Source of the DNA: Streptomyces sulphureus DSM 40104
GTDB taxonomy: Bacteria > Actinomycetota > Actinomycetes > Streptomycetales > Streptomycetaceae
NCBI RefSeq assembly: GCF_000381025.1
Contig: NZ_KB905816.1
Span: 496,001-560,000, forward strand
Direction: 5' to 3'
Length of the DNA stretch: 64,000 nt
Of the stretch, positions 25,308 through 33,496 are shown piece by piece. The notes beneath the pieces were generated by a model, which saw nothing but the letters and a program-made list of their open reading frames with translations, was not told the DNA's origin and made no database searches. Made by a program: the position numbers and the translations under genes. The number at the start of each line of letters is the position of its first letter. Position 1 is the first letter of the stretch.

Positions 25308-25852
25308 GCGGCCGTTCCAAAGTCGTCGCGGTTGCTCTCGGCGGTGGTTTCGGGCTGGTCGCTGGTGTTGTCGAGCGAGCCGTTGCGCAGTTCGCGACGG
25401 ACTTGCCGATAGCGCTTTACCGCGTGCTCTTCGGTGATCTTCAGCAGGCGGGCGAGGCGGGCGGCCGGGACGCCGTTCTGGTAGGCGGTGCGGGTGACCG
25501 CGCGGCGTTCGGCGTCGGTCAGGTGGATGTCGCGGCCGGCGAGGGTGGCGTTGACGCGGGCGTAGTCGAGGCGGCGGGGCAGCTTGCTGTGCAGCGGTTC
25601 GCGTTCCTCCTCGGTCATGCCGCCGCGGATTCCCTCGCGGTCACCGGCCTCCAAGGCGGCGTCGAGGCAGGTGCGCCTGACCGGGCACTGCGCGCACAGG
25701 GTCTTGGCGGCGCGGATGCGGTCCAACTCGTCCGGCTCGGGAAAGAAGAGCTCCGAATCCACGGGGTTGGCCGGGGTGGACAGGCAGGCGGCGTAGTTGT
25801 GCCAGGTGTGGTCGCCGAGCGTGCGCGGCTCGGCCTTGCGGTGGTGGTGCAT
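25304..25852 (-). CDS. WhiB-family iron-sulfur regulator
   Basis: 182 aa. The four cluster ligands are C23, C53, C56 and C62, followed by the GIRGG turn (74-78) and a basic region (SKLPRRLDY). Residues 100-160 add an HTH-like segment (TDAERRAVTRTAYQNGVPAA, then LARLLKI), making it longer than simple WhiB proteins. Plasmid- and phage-borne WhiB proteins control transfer or host sporulation genes. It is the first gene of an overlapping pair with DUF2637. Family identity is firm; targets are unknown. Confidence 0.92.
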   Translation of the reverse strand: MHHHRKAEPRTLGDHTWHNYAACLSTPANPVDSELFFPEPDELDRIRAAKTLCAQCPVRRTCLDAALEAGDREGIRGGMTEEEREPLHSKLPRRLDYARVNATLAGRDIHLTDAERRAVTRTAYQNGVPAARLARLLKITEEHAVKRYRQVRRELRNGSLDNTSDQPETTAESNRDDFGTAA

Positions 25853-25945
25853 GCGGGTCTCTCCGATCGGCCCCGGGCGCGTTCGGGCAGGCGCAACCCC
25901 GGGGTGGGGACGTAAGGGAGGCGGACCGTTGGTCGCGCGAGAAGG

Positions 25946-26653
25946 TCAGGCGGCGGTGAGACGGCGGCGCTCGGCCGCGAGGGCTCGTCTACGGTCCGGA
26001 CCGTCGAGGATGACCTTGTCGGTCATCTCCGTCAGCCGGGAAGCCACGCGGTCACCGATGTGCGCGCGCAGGTCGGCCATACCGAGGTTCGTGGTCACCA
26101 GGGTCGGGAGCATCTGCGTGTAGCGGCGGTCGATCAGCCGCATCGTGATCTCCTCGGTCCACTCGCTCGCCTTCGCAGCGCCGAGATCGTCGATGATCAG
26201 CAGCGGGCAGCGAGCCAGGTCCTGCAGTTCGCGCTCTCCGTCGCAGCCGGGGCGGGGCCGCAGTTCGGCGTAGAGGTCGGCGGCGATGGTCGCCTTCCAC
26301 CGAAGCCGGACCCCGGCGGACAGCAGGCTGCGGACGGCGCCGTAGGCCTGGTGGGTCTTGCCGGTGCCGGTGGTGCCGACGATCAGAAGCGACCGTCCCT
26401 GGGCGATCCCCGGGGAACCGTCCGGGCCCCGGCGGCCGGCGGCAGCGACTTCGCGGACCCAGGCGTCGATGGCGGGGTGATCGGCGACGGCGTCCTGGTA
26501 GCGGGCGGGGATGCGGGCCTGCGCTGCTTCCAGCGCGGGGTTGGGCTCGGCCTCGTCGGTCACCGGCGCGTTCGGGTCGACGCCGCGGGACTTGAGGATG
26601 CCGGTCAGTCGGCGGGCGATGCCGCCGACGGGCTGGGCGTCATGGTCGCGCAT
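25946..26653 (-). CDS. DnaC/IstB-like ATPase (helicase loader type)
   Basis: 235 aa from the ATG at 26653, which shares one base with the preceding stop; a GTG one codon earlier is possible. Walker A is GTTGTGKTH near residues 93-101, Walker B CPLLIIDDLGAAKAS near 145-155, and an arginine-finger region LPTLVTTNLGMADLRAHIGD follows. The family loads replicative helicase or assists replication initiation. Coupled translation with the upstream rep-like gene resembles phage and plasmid initiator-loader pairs, suggesting that the element replicates autonomously at least transiently. Confidence 0.85.
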   Translation of the reverse strand: MRDHDAQPVGGIARRLTGILKSRGVDPNAPVTDEAEPNPALEAAQARIPARYQDAVADHPAIDAWVREVAAAGRRGPDGSPGIAQGRSLLIVGTTGTGKTHQAYGAVRSLLSAGVRLRWKATIAADLYAELRPRPGCDGERELQDLARCPLLIIDDLGAAKASEWTEEITMRLIDRRYTQMLPTLVTTNLGMADLRAHIGDRVASRLTEMTDKVILDGPDRRRALAAERRRLTAA

Positions 26654-27585
26654 CACAGCTCCTCGGCGTAGGCGGCGGAAGGGTCGGCGGGGTTGGCCCA
26701 GGCCCGGTGACCGCGCACGGTAGGCGCGGATGGCGGCCGCCCCAAGGCACCGCTCGGGCCGGTTGCGTTCATGGCTTCGTGCACCAGGCTCGGCAGCGTG
26801 CTGGGATGCAGGCCCTTGGCCTGGTGCCGGGCCAGTCCGACCCGGATGTACTCGGGGTCGATGCCCTCGCCCAGCAGTTTGGCGACCTCACGGCCGAGAT
26901 GCCCGAGCACACCCTGCGGCGGGCGGTGGGCGCAGGAGGCGGTGTATTCGCCGATGAGCTGCTGAGCGGAGACGGTCTCCGGTGCGGGCGCGGCAGCGCC
27001 CCCCGAAGGGGAAGATCCTAGATCCACGTTCCTAGGTCCTAGATCCGAACCGTGAGGGCTCGCTGAAGGCTCGTTGCTGCCTCCGTGAGCCCTCACTGAG
27101 GGCTCGGTGAAGGCGAGTTGACCTGGATTTTCGTTGTTCACGGAGTCGTCGTGCGCTGTTCCGTGAAGACTCACTGAACTCTCAGTGAGGCCTCCGTGAT
27201 CCTTCGATGAGCGCTCAGGAAGGACTTCCGGAGGTCGCTCGGCGGCGTGGGTCGGGCAGTCGGGATGCCGAATCCCGCTGGGCCGATTGATCTTCTGATG
27301 CTTCCGGAAGGTGATGACATGCAGGTAACGCTTTCCGTCGACTTCGTAGCGGCAGACCAACCCTGCCGAGGCGAGCTGCGTCAGGTCGTCCTCGACACCG
27401 ACCGGGCCGTGCCCGGGGCGCAGAGACCACAGCAGCCCGGCGATGACAGCGGGTTGGTCCCGGAAACGACCGTGGTCGTCGCATTGGGTCAGCAGGCCGA
27501 AGAACGTCCGCTCGGCGCTGATGCTCACCTCGGCGAGCGACTCCGAGGCGAAGGCCTCGGGCTTCAGGGTGCGGATTCGTGCCAC
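26653..27585 (-). CDS. Phage-type replication initiator-like protein
   Basis: 310 aa. The N-terminus (MARIRTLKPEAFASESLAEV, then TFFGLLTQCDDHGRFRDQP) is the recognisable winged-helix start of actinophage/plasmid replication proteins, continuing with VGVEDDLTQLASAGLVCRY and a QKINRPSG motif. The middle (about 125-195) contains three imperfect copies of a (T/N)E(P/S)S(V/A)xxHG unit, encoded by iteron-like DNA. The C-terminal third is helical. The DnaC-like gene follows with a one-base overlap. It probably binds an origin within its own gene and recruits the loader; this is inference from domain layout. Confidence 0.75.
   Translation of the reverse strand: MARIRTLKPEAFASESLAEVSISAERTFFGLLTQCDDHGRFRDQPAVIAGLLWSLRPGHGPVGVEDDLTQLASAGLVCRYEVDGKRYLHVITFRKHQKINRPSGIRHPDCPTHAAERPPEVLPERSSKDHGGLTESSVSLHGTAHDDSVNNENPGQLAFTEPSVRAHGGSNEPSASPHGSDLGPRNVDLGSSPSGGAAAPAPETVSAQQLIGEYTASCAHRPPQGVLGHLGREVAKLLGEGIDPEYIRVGLARHQAKGLHPSTLPSLVHEAMNATGPSGALGRPPSAPTVRGHRAWANPADPSAAYAEEL
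27016..27183. repeat. Iteron-like repeats inside the rep-like gene, candidate origin
   Basis: Read on the minus strand, three 24-base copies fit GAGCCYTCAGYGAGNSYTCACGG with few changes (27049-27072, 27082-27105, 27160-27183). The first two are 33 bases apart. Next to them are two exact TCCTAGATCC copies (27016-27025, 27037-27046) around a CCTAGG palindrome. Clustered repeats inside the initiator gene are typical of plasmid and phage origins. Confidence 0.5.
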
Positions 27586-28052
27586 TTCAGCACCCCGCCG
27601 GAGTGGTCGAGGTCTCCGCTGGCGACAATGGCAGCGCTTCCCTGAGGATCATGGGCATGCGACAATCCCTCACTCGTAGGTAGGGACATCGACCGTCACC
27701 GTCCAAGGCCGGATCGATGAGCCCCAGTTGCGTGTCCCACCGAGGCCACGCTCCGGTGTCCGGGGTGGCAGCCCCGGACACCGACCTCCTCGGTGCCGCC
27801 TCCGCGAACGCCCCCACCAGTGCACCGCACGCTGGCAAGCGACGGTGGGACAGTGATCGCGTTCGCATCAGTTGATGGCGATGGCACGACCATAGTCTGA
27901 TGAAGATGATCGCTGTCAACTGGTGAAGATGACTCGCCCCACATCATTGCTCTTGAGTTGATGAATACCCCTCGGCGCGGGGTACCGTTCGGGCACGTCG
28001 CTGGAAGAGCCCCGCGGATAGCGGAGCCGAACGAACGGAGACACCGCCCGGC
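27586..28052. promoter_or_regulatory. Divergent control region between rep-like gene and HTH regulator
   Basis: This 467-base gap has no convincing gene. It holds an 11-bp perfect hairpin (GGTGTCCGGGG, 27755-27765, with its complement at 27772-27782). A locally AT-richer segment (27868-27970) has several related boxes: CAGTTGATGG, TCTGATGAAGATGA, ACTGGTGAAGATGA and GAGTTGATGAATA. These spaced TGATGAA-like boxes could be operators for the HTH protein whose gene starts at 28053, and promoters in both directions are expected here. Confidence 0.5.
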
Positions 28053-28499
28053 ATGAACGAGAGCCCTCCGGAGTCCAGACGCACCCTGGCGGAGAAGGTC
28101 GACCACCTCTTCACGTCGATCCACCCGAAGGACCGCGGACCGTACTCCTACAAGGAGGTCGAGGCCGGCATCCAGAAGCAGGGCGGCCCGCCGATGTCGT
28201 CGAGCTACATCTGGCAACTCCGCACCGGCAAGAGGGACAACCCGACCATGCGGCACCTGGAGGCACTTGCCGCGTTCTTCGGCATCTCACCGGCGTACTT
28301 CTTCGACGACGAGGCAGCCGCCAGGATCGACGCCGAGCTCTCCATGCTCACCAGCATGCGCGACAGCCAGGTCCGCACCGTCGCGATGCGAGCGAACGGG
28401 CTGTCCCCGGAGACCTTGGAAACGATCCAGGGCTTCATCGAGCGCGCACGCGACCTCGAAGGGCTCAACAAGTGGGAAGAGAACGATGACTCCAACTAA
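28053..28499 (+). CDS. EspR-like XRE-family transcriptional regulator
   Basis: 148 aa. The N-terminus LAEKVDHLFTSIHPKDRGPY leads into a helix-turn-helix, with SSYIWQLRTGKRDNPTMRH as recognition region and AAFFGISPAYFFDDEAA after it, the arrangement of EspR-like XRE regulators in actinobacteria. The C-terminal helices (DLEGLNKWEEN) probably dimerise. The gene opens a plus-strand run with a metalloprotease-like gene and two membrane-protein genes, and reads divergently from the rep-like gene with box-like repeats between. It may regulate that run and itself. Confidence 0.85.
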   Translation: MNESPPESRRTLAEKVDHLFTSIHPKDRGPYSYKEVEAGIQKQGGPPMSSSYIWQLRTGKRDNPTMRHLEALAAFFGISPAYFFDDEAAARIDAELSMLTSMRDSQVRTVAMRANGLSPETLETIQGFIERARDLEGLNKWEENDDSN

Positions 28500-28750
28500 C
28501 TCGCTTTCAGATCACGGCTTGATATAGATACCTCACTCCGACGTCGTTCCGTTCGCCCCGGCGGATGCGAGATGTCTGATTCAGTAGCCGCGCAACGCGA
28601 CCTGCCAGCGACGCCACGTGCAGGGCGTGCGATAGAAGAATCACACGGCGGATTCGCCCGCCGAAAATACGTCCTAGGATGCCCGGGCACCTGTACCGAA
28701 GCGGGATGTGGGCATCCATTCCCGTGGACAAGCACGACCCGGGAGCATCG

Positions 28751-29293
28751 TTGCGCTTTCGTCGACGGCTCCGGCCGCAGCACCTCCCACAGCACGGCCA
28801 GGACTCCAATGACCCGCTGTCCGGGATCGAGATCCCTGCGCCCTTCGATATCGAGAAGTTCTGCCGCGCCGTCTCGAACCATCGCGGTCGCCCGCTCTTC
28901 GTAGAGGCAGTCGAAGGGGTGAATGGTTCCGACGACGAACTCTGCGGACTGTGGGTTCAGTTGGAGAAAGTGGACTGCATCTTCTACGAAGCGTCGACTT
29001 CGCACCTGCACCGCAACCACATCGTGCTGCACGAGATCAGCCACATGCTCCTCGGACACGGCAACGGCACTGGTGACGCCCCCGGAGTCCCGCTGGACGG
29101 CTTGTTCAGCGACATCGATCCCAGCACGGTCCGATCGGTGCTGGGACGGGCCAGCTTCACCACGCCGCAGGAGCGAGAGGCCGAAGCGCTTGCTTCGAGA
29201 ATCGCAAACGAGGCGCTGCTCAAACTACCGCCCGGGACACGCGATGCCGAACTCGACCGTATCGATAACGTACTTCGCGGTGACCCGAACTGA
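28751..29293 (+). CDS. ImmA/IrrE-like (M78) metallopeptidase-domain protein
   Basis: 180 aa from a TTG at 28751, with GGGAG 5 bases upstream; an ATG at 28679 in the same frame is the alternative. The zinc motif HEISHMLLGH lies at residues 94-103, preceded by CIFYEASTSHLHRNHIVL, the usual strand and turn before the active site in M78 proteins. A later Glu-rich stretch (TTPQEREAEALASRIANEAL) contains the expected third ligand region. Such proteins cleave or sense regulators and are often paired with XRE proteins, as here. The 250 bases before it hold AT-richer sequence and probably a promoter. Its stop overlaps the next start by one base. Confidence 0.8.
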   Translation: MRFRRRLRPQHLPQHGQDSNDPLSGIEIPAPFDIEKFCRAVSNHRGRPLFVEAVEGVNGSDDELCGLWVQLEKVDCIFYEASTSHLHRNHIVLHEISHMLLGHGNGTGDAPGVPLDGLFSDIDPSTVRSVLGRASFTTPQEREAEALASRIANEALLKLPPGTRDAELDRIDNVLRGDPN

Positions 29294-30501
29294 TGGGTGC
29301 CGTCGAAGTAGTAGTTGCGGTCCTGTTGTGGGCGACCACATTGTGGCGCGCCACAAAGGACTGGAGAAAGGGGCACAGACGTGCCCTTTGGTGGGCGTTT
29401 TTTGGTCTGTCCGTCATGATGACGCTCCGCCTGCCCGTCGGCCATGCGCTCGATGAGGCGACTGGAGTCATCGATCTTTCTTACCTGTTGAAGCATCTTT
29501 TCGGCGGAGTGCTCGGTTCCGCTGCTGTGTTGACGTTCCTTCAGGACGTTTCTGGCCGAAAGAACGAGAACTGGCGGGCTCAACTATGGCGCTACGGGGT
29601 TCCGTTGGCTACGGCCACGGCGATGTCCGCTTTCTTCTTCGCGAAACTCCAACCGTATGAGACCTTGGCGATATACGACGAGCCCGGAGCTCGGACGGCA
29701 CTGCTGCTGTACACCGTGATCTTCCTGGGGTTTCTGGGATCATCCCTCGTTTCCGGCGTACGCGTCTGCTGGCGTTGGGGACGTGACTCGGGAAACGGCG
29801 GCTTGGGATGGGGACTTCGACTGATCGGCGTTGGTCTGTCGGCAGGGGTCCTGTACTCCGTCGTACGCATCGCCGCTCTGATCTCTCGGTTCGAGGGAGC
29901 GAGGATCTTCCCCGGGAAACTCGACGACTACCTGTCGAGCTACCTCATGTTCACTGCACTCGTGCTGGTCGTCGTCGGCAGCGCTCTGCCCGCACTGGGC
30001 AAGGTCCGCTCTCGGATACGTCAGCGCCGCGCACTCGTTCGGCTACGCCCCCTGTGGCACGACCTCACGTCTGCCGTGCCGACCGTTCGCTTCGGTGAGG
30101 TGCGCTCACCCCTTACTGAGCGATGGGACGCCCGAAGGGTCGGTGAGCGGCTCTACCGGCGCACCATGGAGATTCGCGACGCCCAACTCGCGCTGAGTGA
30201 CTACGCGAGTCCGACCGTGTCGGCGGCAGCTCGTCGCCATGTCGAGCAGCACGGTCACCAAGGAGCCCGAGCAGCAGTCGAGTTGGAAGCCTGCCGTCTC
30301 GCAGCTGCCCATCACGCACGGCTATACGGGGGCTCCCCCGCACCGCACCCTCATCCACCTCCCTCGGGTGGTCGGGATCTGCGGAGCGAGGTCCAAGCCC
30401 TCATCCAACTCTCCGACGCCTTCTACTCCCCCGTCGCCCGCACTTTCGTCGACGCGTCCCGCCCGCACACGCCCCCGCCCTCACTGGAGCCCCGATCATG
30501 A
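29293..30501 (+). CDS. MAB_1171c-family multi-pass membrane protein (putative transporter)
   Basis: 402 aa, ATG overlapping the upstream TGA. About seven hydrophobic segments occupy residues 1-240 (VEVVVAVLLWATTLWRAT at the start, ALVLVVVGSALPALGKV at the end). A cytoplasmic C-terminal domain of 160 residues follows, with RLRPLWHDLTSAVPTVRF and RRTMEIRDAQLALSDY. I recognise the MAB_1171c family, annotated as putative transporters without proven substrate. In actinobacteria the family recurs beside EspR-like HTH and M78 genes, as here. The stop overlaps the following ATG. Confidence 0.85.
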   Translation: MGAVEVVVAVLLWATTLWRATKDWRKGHRRALWWAFFGLSVMMTLRLPVGHALDEATGVIDLSYLLKHLFGGVLGSAAVLTFLQDVSGRKNENWRAQLWRYGVPLATATAMSAFFFAKLQPYETLAIYDEPGARTALLLYTVIFLGFLGSSLVSGVRVCWRWGRDSGNGGLGWGLRLIGVGLSAGVLYSVVRIAALISRFEGARIFPGKLDDYLSSYLMFTALVLVVVGSALPALGKVRSRIRQRRALVRLRPLWHDLTSAVPTVRFGEVRSPLTERWDARRVGERLYRRTMEIRDAQLALSDYASPTVSAAARRHVEQHGHQGARAAVELEACRLAAAHHARLYGGSPAPHPHPPPSGGRDLRSEVQALIQLSDAFYSPVARTFVDASRPHTPPPSLEPRS

Positions 30502-31118
30502 GCTCGTTCACCCCACCCACGCCGCCCAGCTACGCCCAGGCCGGTCCGAAGGCGAAGGCAGCGAAGCTCGTCACCGATGTGCTCGCACCCGGCAACCTCG
30601 TCATCGCGCTATTGCTGGTCGTGGGCTGGCACAGCACCCATAGCTTCGCGGGCGTCGGCTGGGGAGCCCTCGCCGCCCTCTTCTGCGGAGTCGTCCCGAT
30701 CGCCATCATCCAACTCGGGGTGAGGCGAGGGCGGTTGACCGACAAACACGTTCGAGTCCGCAAGCAGCGCATCGTGCCTCTCAGCGCAAGCATCCTGTCC
30801 GTCCTCGTCGGCATCGCACTGCTCTACGCCTTCGACGCACCGAGCGACGTCTCGGCCCTCGTCATCGCGATGCTCGTCGGACTCGCCTCGGTGCTGCTGG
30901 TGACCGTCTGGTGGCAGATCTCCGCCCACAACGCCGTCGCCGGCGGCACCGTGTTGATCCTCCTCCTCGTCTATGGCCTGCCCGCCCTTCCGTTCGTCCT
31001 ACTGCTACCGCTGGTCGGCTGGTCGCGACGCGTACTCAAGGCGCATACGCTCGCCCAACTCGTCTTCGGGACGGCTCTGGGCTTGATCTCCGCTGCAGCC
31101 TTCGTGCTGCTGCGATAG
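30498..31118 (+). CDS. PAP2-like membrane phosphatase homolog, active site altered
   Basis: 206 aa, ATGA overlap with the MAB_1171c gene. Five to six transmembrane helices. The PAP2 motifs are recognisable but degenerate: the first (KxxxxxxRP) is represented only by RLTDKHVRVRKQR, the second reads WWQISAHNAVAG where SGH is usual, and the third is WSRRVLKAHTLAQLVFG. The His residues of motifs two and three are kept. It may act on lipid phosphates, or it may have lost catalysis. It is the last gene of a tightly coupled four-gene run. Confidence 0.7.
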   Translation: MSSFTPPTPPSYAQAGPKAKAAKLVTDVLAPGNLVIALLLVVGWHSTHSFAGVGWGALAALFCGVVPIAIIQLGVRRGRLTDKHVRVRKQRIVPLSASILSVLVGIALLYAFDAPSDVSALVIAMLVGLASVLLVTVWWQISAHNAVAGGTVLILLLVYGLPALPFVLLLPLVGWSRRVLKAHTLAQLVFGTALGLISAAAFVLLR

Positions 31119-31140
31119 CCGCGCAGGGGACGTAGCGGGG

Positions 31141-31866
31141 TCATCCCGTGAGGCCGAGGGACACGACCGAATTCCACCGGTAGACGGGTTGCTCCCGGCG
31201 GAGCTCAACCAAGGAGACGGCGCTGACTCGCACATCGGCCGCTGCTTGGGCCCGAAGCTCGGAAACCGCTTCGACGACATCCTCAGCCGGGCGGGCCACG
31301 TTGTTGTAAGCGATGCTCAGGTGCGGACGGAAGCAGGACACCGGTCTGCCTCCCGGGAGCCCCAGCTCGGTTCCGAGTCCCGCAAGTTGCTGTTGGACAG
31401 CGACGAGGTCACGCCAGGGGGTCAGCGTCAGACGGACGGCCCCTCGGGAGCCGGCAAGGGGGTGCGCACGAAGTCCGAACTGCCGCACCGAGAGACGCTG
31501 TCGAGTGACCTCGGCCAGCCGGTCGATCTTGTTTTTGGACACCTCTGCCGCGTCGCCCACTCGACAGAGGGTGACGTGCAGACCTTCTTCGGGCACCGGG
31601 TCCATGCCCAGGTGCGCGAGGAGACGCTGGCAACCACGCGCGAGGTCGACCACGGCCGGGTCCGTGATGTGCAGCATCCAGTAGTACGCACGACGCCCGT
31701 CGTGCCACCCCGGACGTGCCCAATGGTCGTCCAGGCTGCTCAAACTCGCGAACGTCTTCCAATCGTGCTCCACGATGGTCTCTGCGTCGTCGAGATGCGG
31801 AGGTGGTGCAGGTGGGAAGGCGCGGGGATCATAGGCGAGTGGGATGTGCACGGGCTCCTGCTTCAC
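31141..31866 (-). CDS. 2'-5' RNA ligase / 2H phosphoesterase family protein
   Basis: 241 aa from the GTG at 31866, which overlaps the stop of the upstream regulator (GTGA). The two catalytic motifs are HVT at 97-99 (EGLHVTLCRVG) and HLS at 183-185 (FRPHLSIAYNN), the HxT/HxS pair of 2H phosphoesterases acting on RNA 2',3'-cyclic ends or similar nucleotides. Length is typical plus about 60 extra N-terminal residues. Coupling to a TPR regulator implies joint expression; the substrate is unknown. Confidence 0.85.
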   Translation of the reverse strand: MKQEPVHIPLAYDPRAFPPAPPPHLDDAETIVEHDWKTFASLSSLDDHWARPGWHDGRRAYYWMLHITDPAVVDLARGCQRLLAHLGMDPVPEEGLHVTLCRVGDAAEVSKNKIDRLAEVTRQRLSVRQFGLRAHPLAGSRGAVRLTLTPWRDLVAVQQQLAGLGTELGLPGGRPVSCFRPHLSIAYNNVARPAEDVVEAVSELRAQAAADVRVSAVSLVELRREQPVYRWNSVVSLGLTG

Positions 31867-33221
31867 GTACCGGGGATCGGACGGTGCTGGTGGAGCCAAC
31901 TGTGCAGGAAACGACGGTACTCCACCACTCTCGGTTGATCACGCCACGGAGCCGCGGTCTCCAAGAGCTCGGATGCACGTTTGCGCACCGAGGTGATCGG
32001 GCGGTCGGAGCTACAATGAAGCGCTTCCGCTCCGAGCGTCATCGCACGGTCGAGCTCGGGACGGGGCCGCTGCAGGAGCGCGGTCGCAATGTCGAGGCGG
32101 ACGAGAGTGCGGCTCCAGGCGGAATCCGAGCCCTCGACGAGGGTGTTGATCTCCCCTGCGTGCTTGAGCACCCGGTCGGCGTCGCCGAGGGACAGGTGCA
32201 CGGTAACTGCGTTCGCAAGGGTGCGTGCGGGCGAGTACGGAAGGAAGTCGATGCACGCCGTCATGCCTTTCGGTAGCTCACGGAGGCTGTCCGAGAGGTC
32301 CAGTGCTCCGCCGAGCGCGCGCTCGGCTCCTCTCCGGTCCCCCGCACGCGCGAGGGCTCGTGCTTCTCCGTTGGCGAGCAACCGGATGGCCTGGGGATGG
32401 CAGGGCGCGAGTTCGACGCCGCTGCGGGCCACGGCGGCGGCTTGCCGGTATCTGCCAGCGTAGTAGAGGCCGAATGAGCGGGTGCCCAGGGTCCACATGA
32501 CAGTTTCGATGTCGTCAGCCTGCCGAGCGAGCGTGTCGGCCTCGGTGCAGTAGGCATCGGTGACGGCTAGCGGAGCTCCGGCGTTCACCGCCATGTAGCC
32601 GAGCAGGCCGGCGGTTCGCGCGGCGGACGAGAGCAACCGGGCCCGGACGGAAGGGGGTTGGGTACCGGCCAGGATCACGTGCAGCATGCTGCGGAGCAGG
32701 CGGGCCTCGTGAACGAGCGGTCGCGGACCGAGTGCTTCGTACCGAGCGACGATGCCCCGGAGCGAAGCGTCTGCGTGAGCGAGCAACGACGGTTCGGCGT
32801 TGGAGCCCGTGACCGACTTGGCCTCGGCGACGACTTGGAGCGGATCGTCGAATCCCATCACGAGACCGCTGGCCGGTGTACCGGAATCGACTGGTGTCAG
32901 GAGGGCCGACCGGCCTTCAGCGGCGATGGGGGTGAGCGACCTGTCCGCATCGAGGGACGCGTCGAGATACTGTTCCACTCGTCGCCACAGCCGGCGAAGG
33001 GCACCACCGGCGTCCAGGGCGTCGTCGAACGCGTTGGCAAGACGTGAGTTGCAGGAGCGTTCGGCCTTCTCGATGCGCTCGACGGTTGTCTTGCTGACGT
33101 GCACGGAGATGCCTAGGCGTTCGGTGGAGAATCCGCGGGAGCGGCGCCAGTTGCGCAACTCGACGCCGAACCAGGCCTCCCACGAGGCGGTGTCGTCGAG
33201 TTGTTTCGGAGCTTGCGGCAT
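31863..33221 (-). CDS. XRE-type regulator with C-terminal TPR region
   Basis: 452 aa from the ATG at 33221, behind a GGGGGAAG ribosome site; longer frames run into the neighbouring gene. Residues 15-70 carry an HTH (LRNWRRSRGFSTERLGISV, then SKTTVERIEKAE). The remainder is helical repeats of the TPR type (TLARQADDIETVMWTLGTRS, then AVARSGVELAPCHPQAIRLL). Such proteins in Streptomyces regulate secondary metabolism or sense peptides. Its stop overlaps the 2H phosphoesterase start. Confidence 0.8.
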   Translation of the reverse strand: MPQAPKQLDDTASWEAWFGVELRNWRRSRGFSTERLGISVHVSKTTVERIEKAERSCNSRLANAFDDALDAGGALRRLWRRVEQYLDASLDADRSLTPIAAEGRSALLTPVDSGTPASGLVMGFDDPLQVVAEAKSVTGSNAEPSLLAHADASLRGIVARYEALGPRPLVHEARLLRSMLHVILAGTQPPSVRARLLSSAARTAGLLGYMAVNAGAPLAVTDAYCTEADTLARQADDIETVMWTLGTRSFGLYYAGRYRQAAAVARSGVELAPCHPQAIRLLANGEARALARAGDRRGAERALGGALDLSDSLRELPKGMTACIDFLPYSPARTLANAVTVHLSLGDADRVLKHAGEINTLVEGSDSAWSRTLVRLDIATALLQRPRPELDRAMTLGAEALHCSSDRPITSVRKRASELLETAAPWRDQPRVVEYRRFLHSWLHQHRPIPGT

Positions 33222-33292
33222 GCTTCCCCCGGCGGTGGTGATGCGGACAAGGGCGCTGCGGAGCGGCTGTCCGCATCGCGGTTCGTCTTCGG

Positions 33293-33496
33293 TCAGCCTG
33301 GAGTCGACGACGGATCGTGCGCCAGGCAGGCCGCGAGGAAGCGGCGCCAGGCCGCGTTCCCGAACCGGCATTGAGCCAGGTCGGCTTGCTTCGAATCGCG
33401 CACCGCGACATGGCCGTTGAGGAGGAGGGCGGCCTCGACGCAGTCGTCGTTGGGGGCTCCGCTGTAGCTGCTCTTGAACCAGGCCAGGTTCTTCAC
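33293..33496 (-). CDS. DUF397 protein (Scr2-like partner)
   Basis: 67 aa from the GTG at 33496, overlapping the stop of the DUF5753 regulator (GTGA). It has the DUF397 signature: WFKSSYSGAPNDDCVEAALL, then VAVRDSK and AWRRFLAAC. In Streptomyces, DUF397 proteins pair with XRE/DUF5753 regulators in an antitoxin-like or anti-regulator relationship (Scr1/Scr2, WhiJ-type loci). The pair here follows that arrangement exactly. Confidence 0.92.
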   Translation of the reverse strand: MKNLAWFKSSYSGAPNDDCVEAALLLNGHVAVRDSKQADLAQCRFGNAAWRRFLAACLAHDPSSTPG

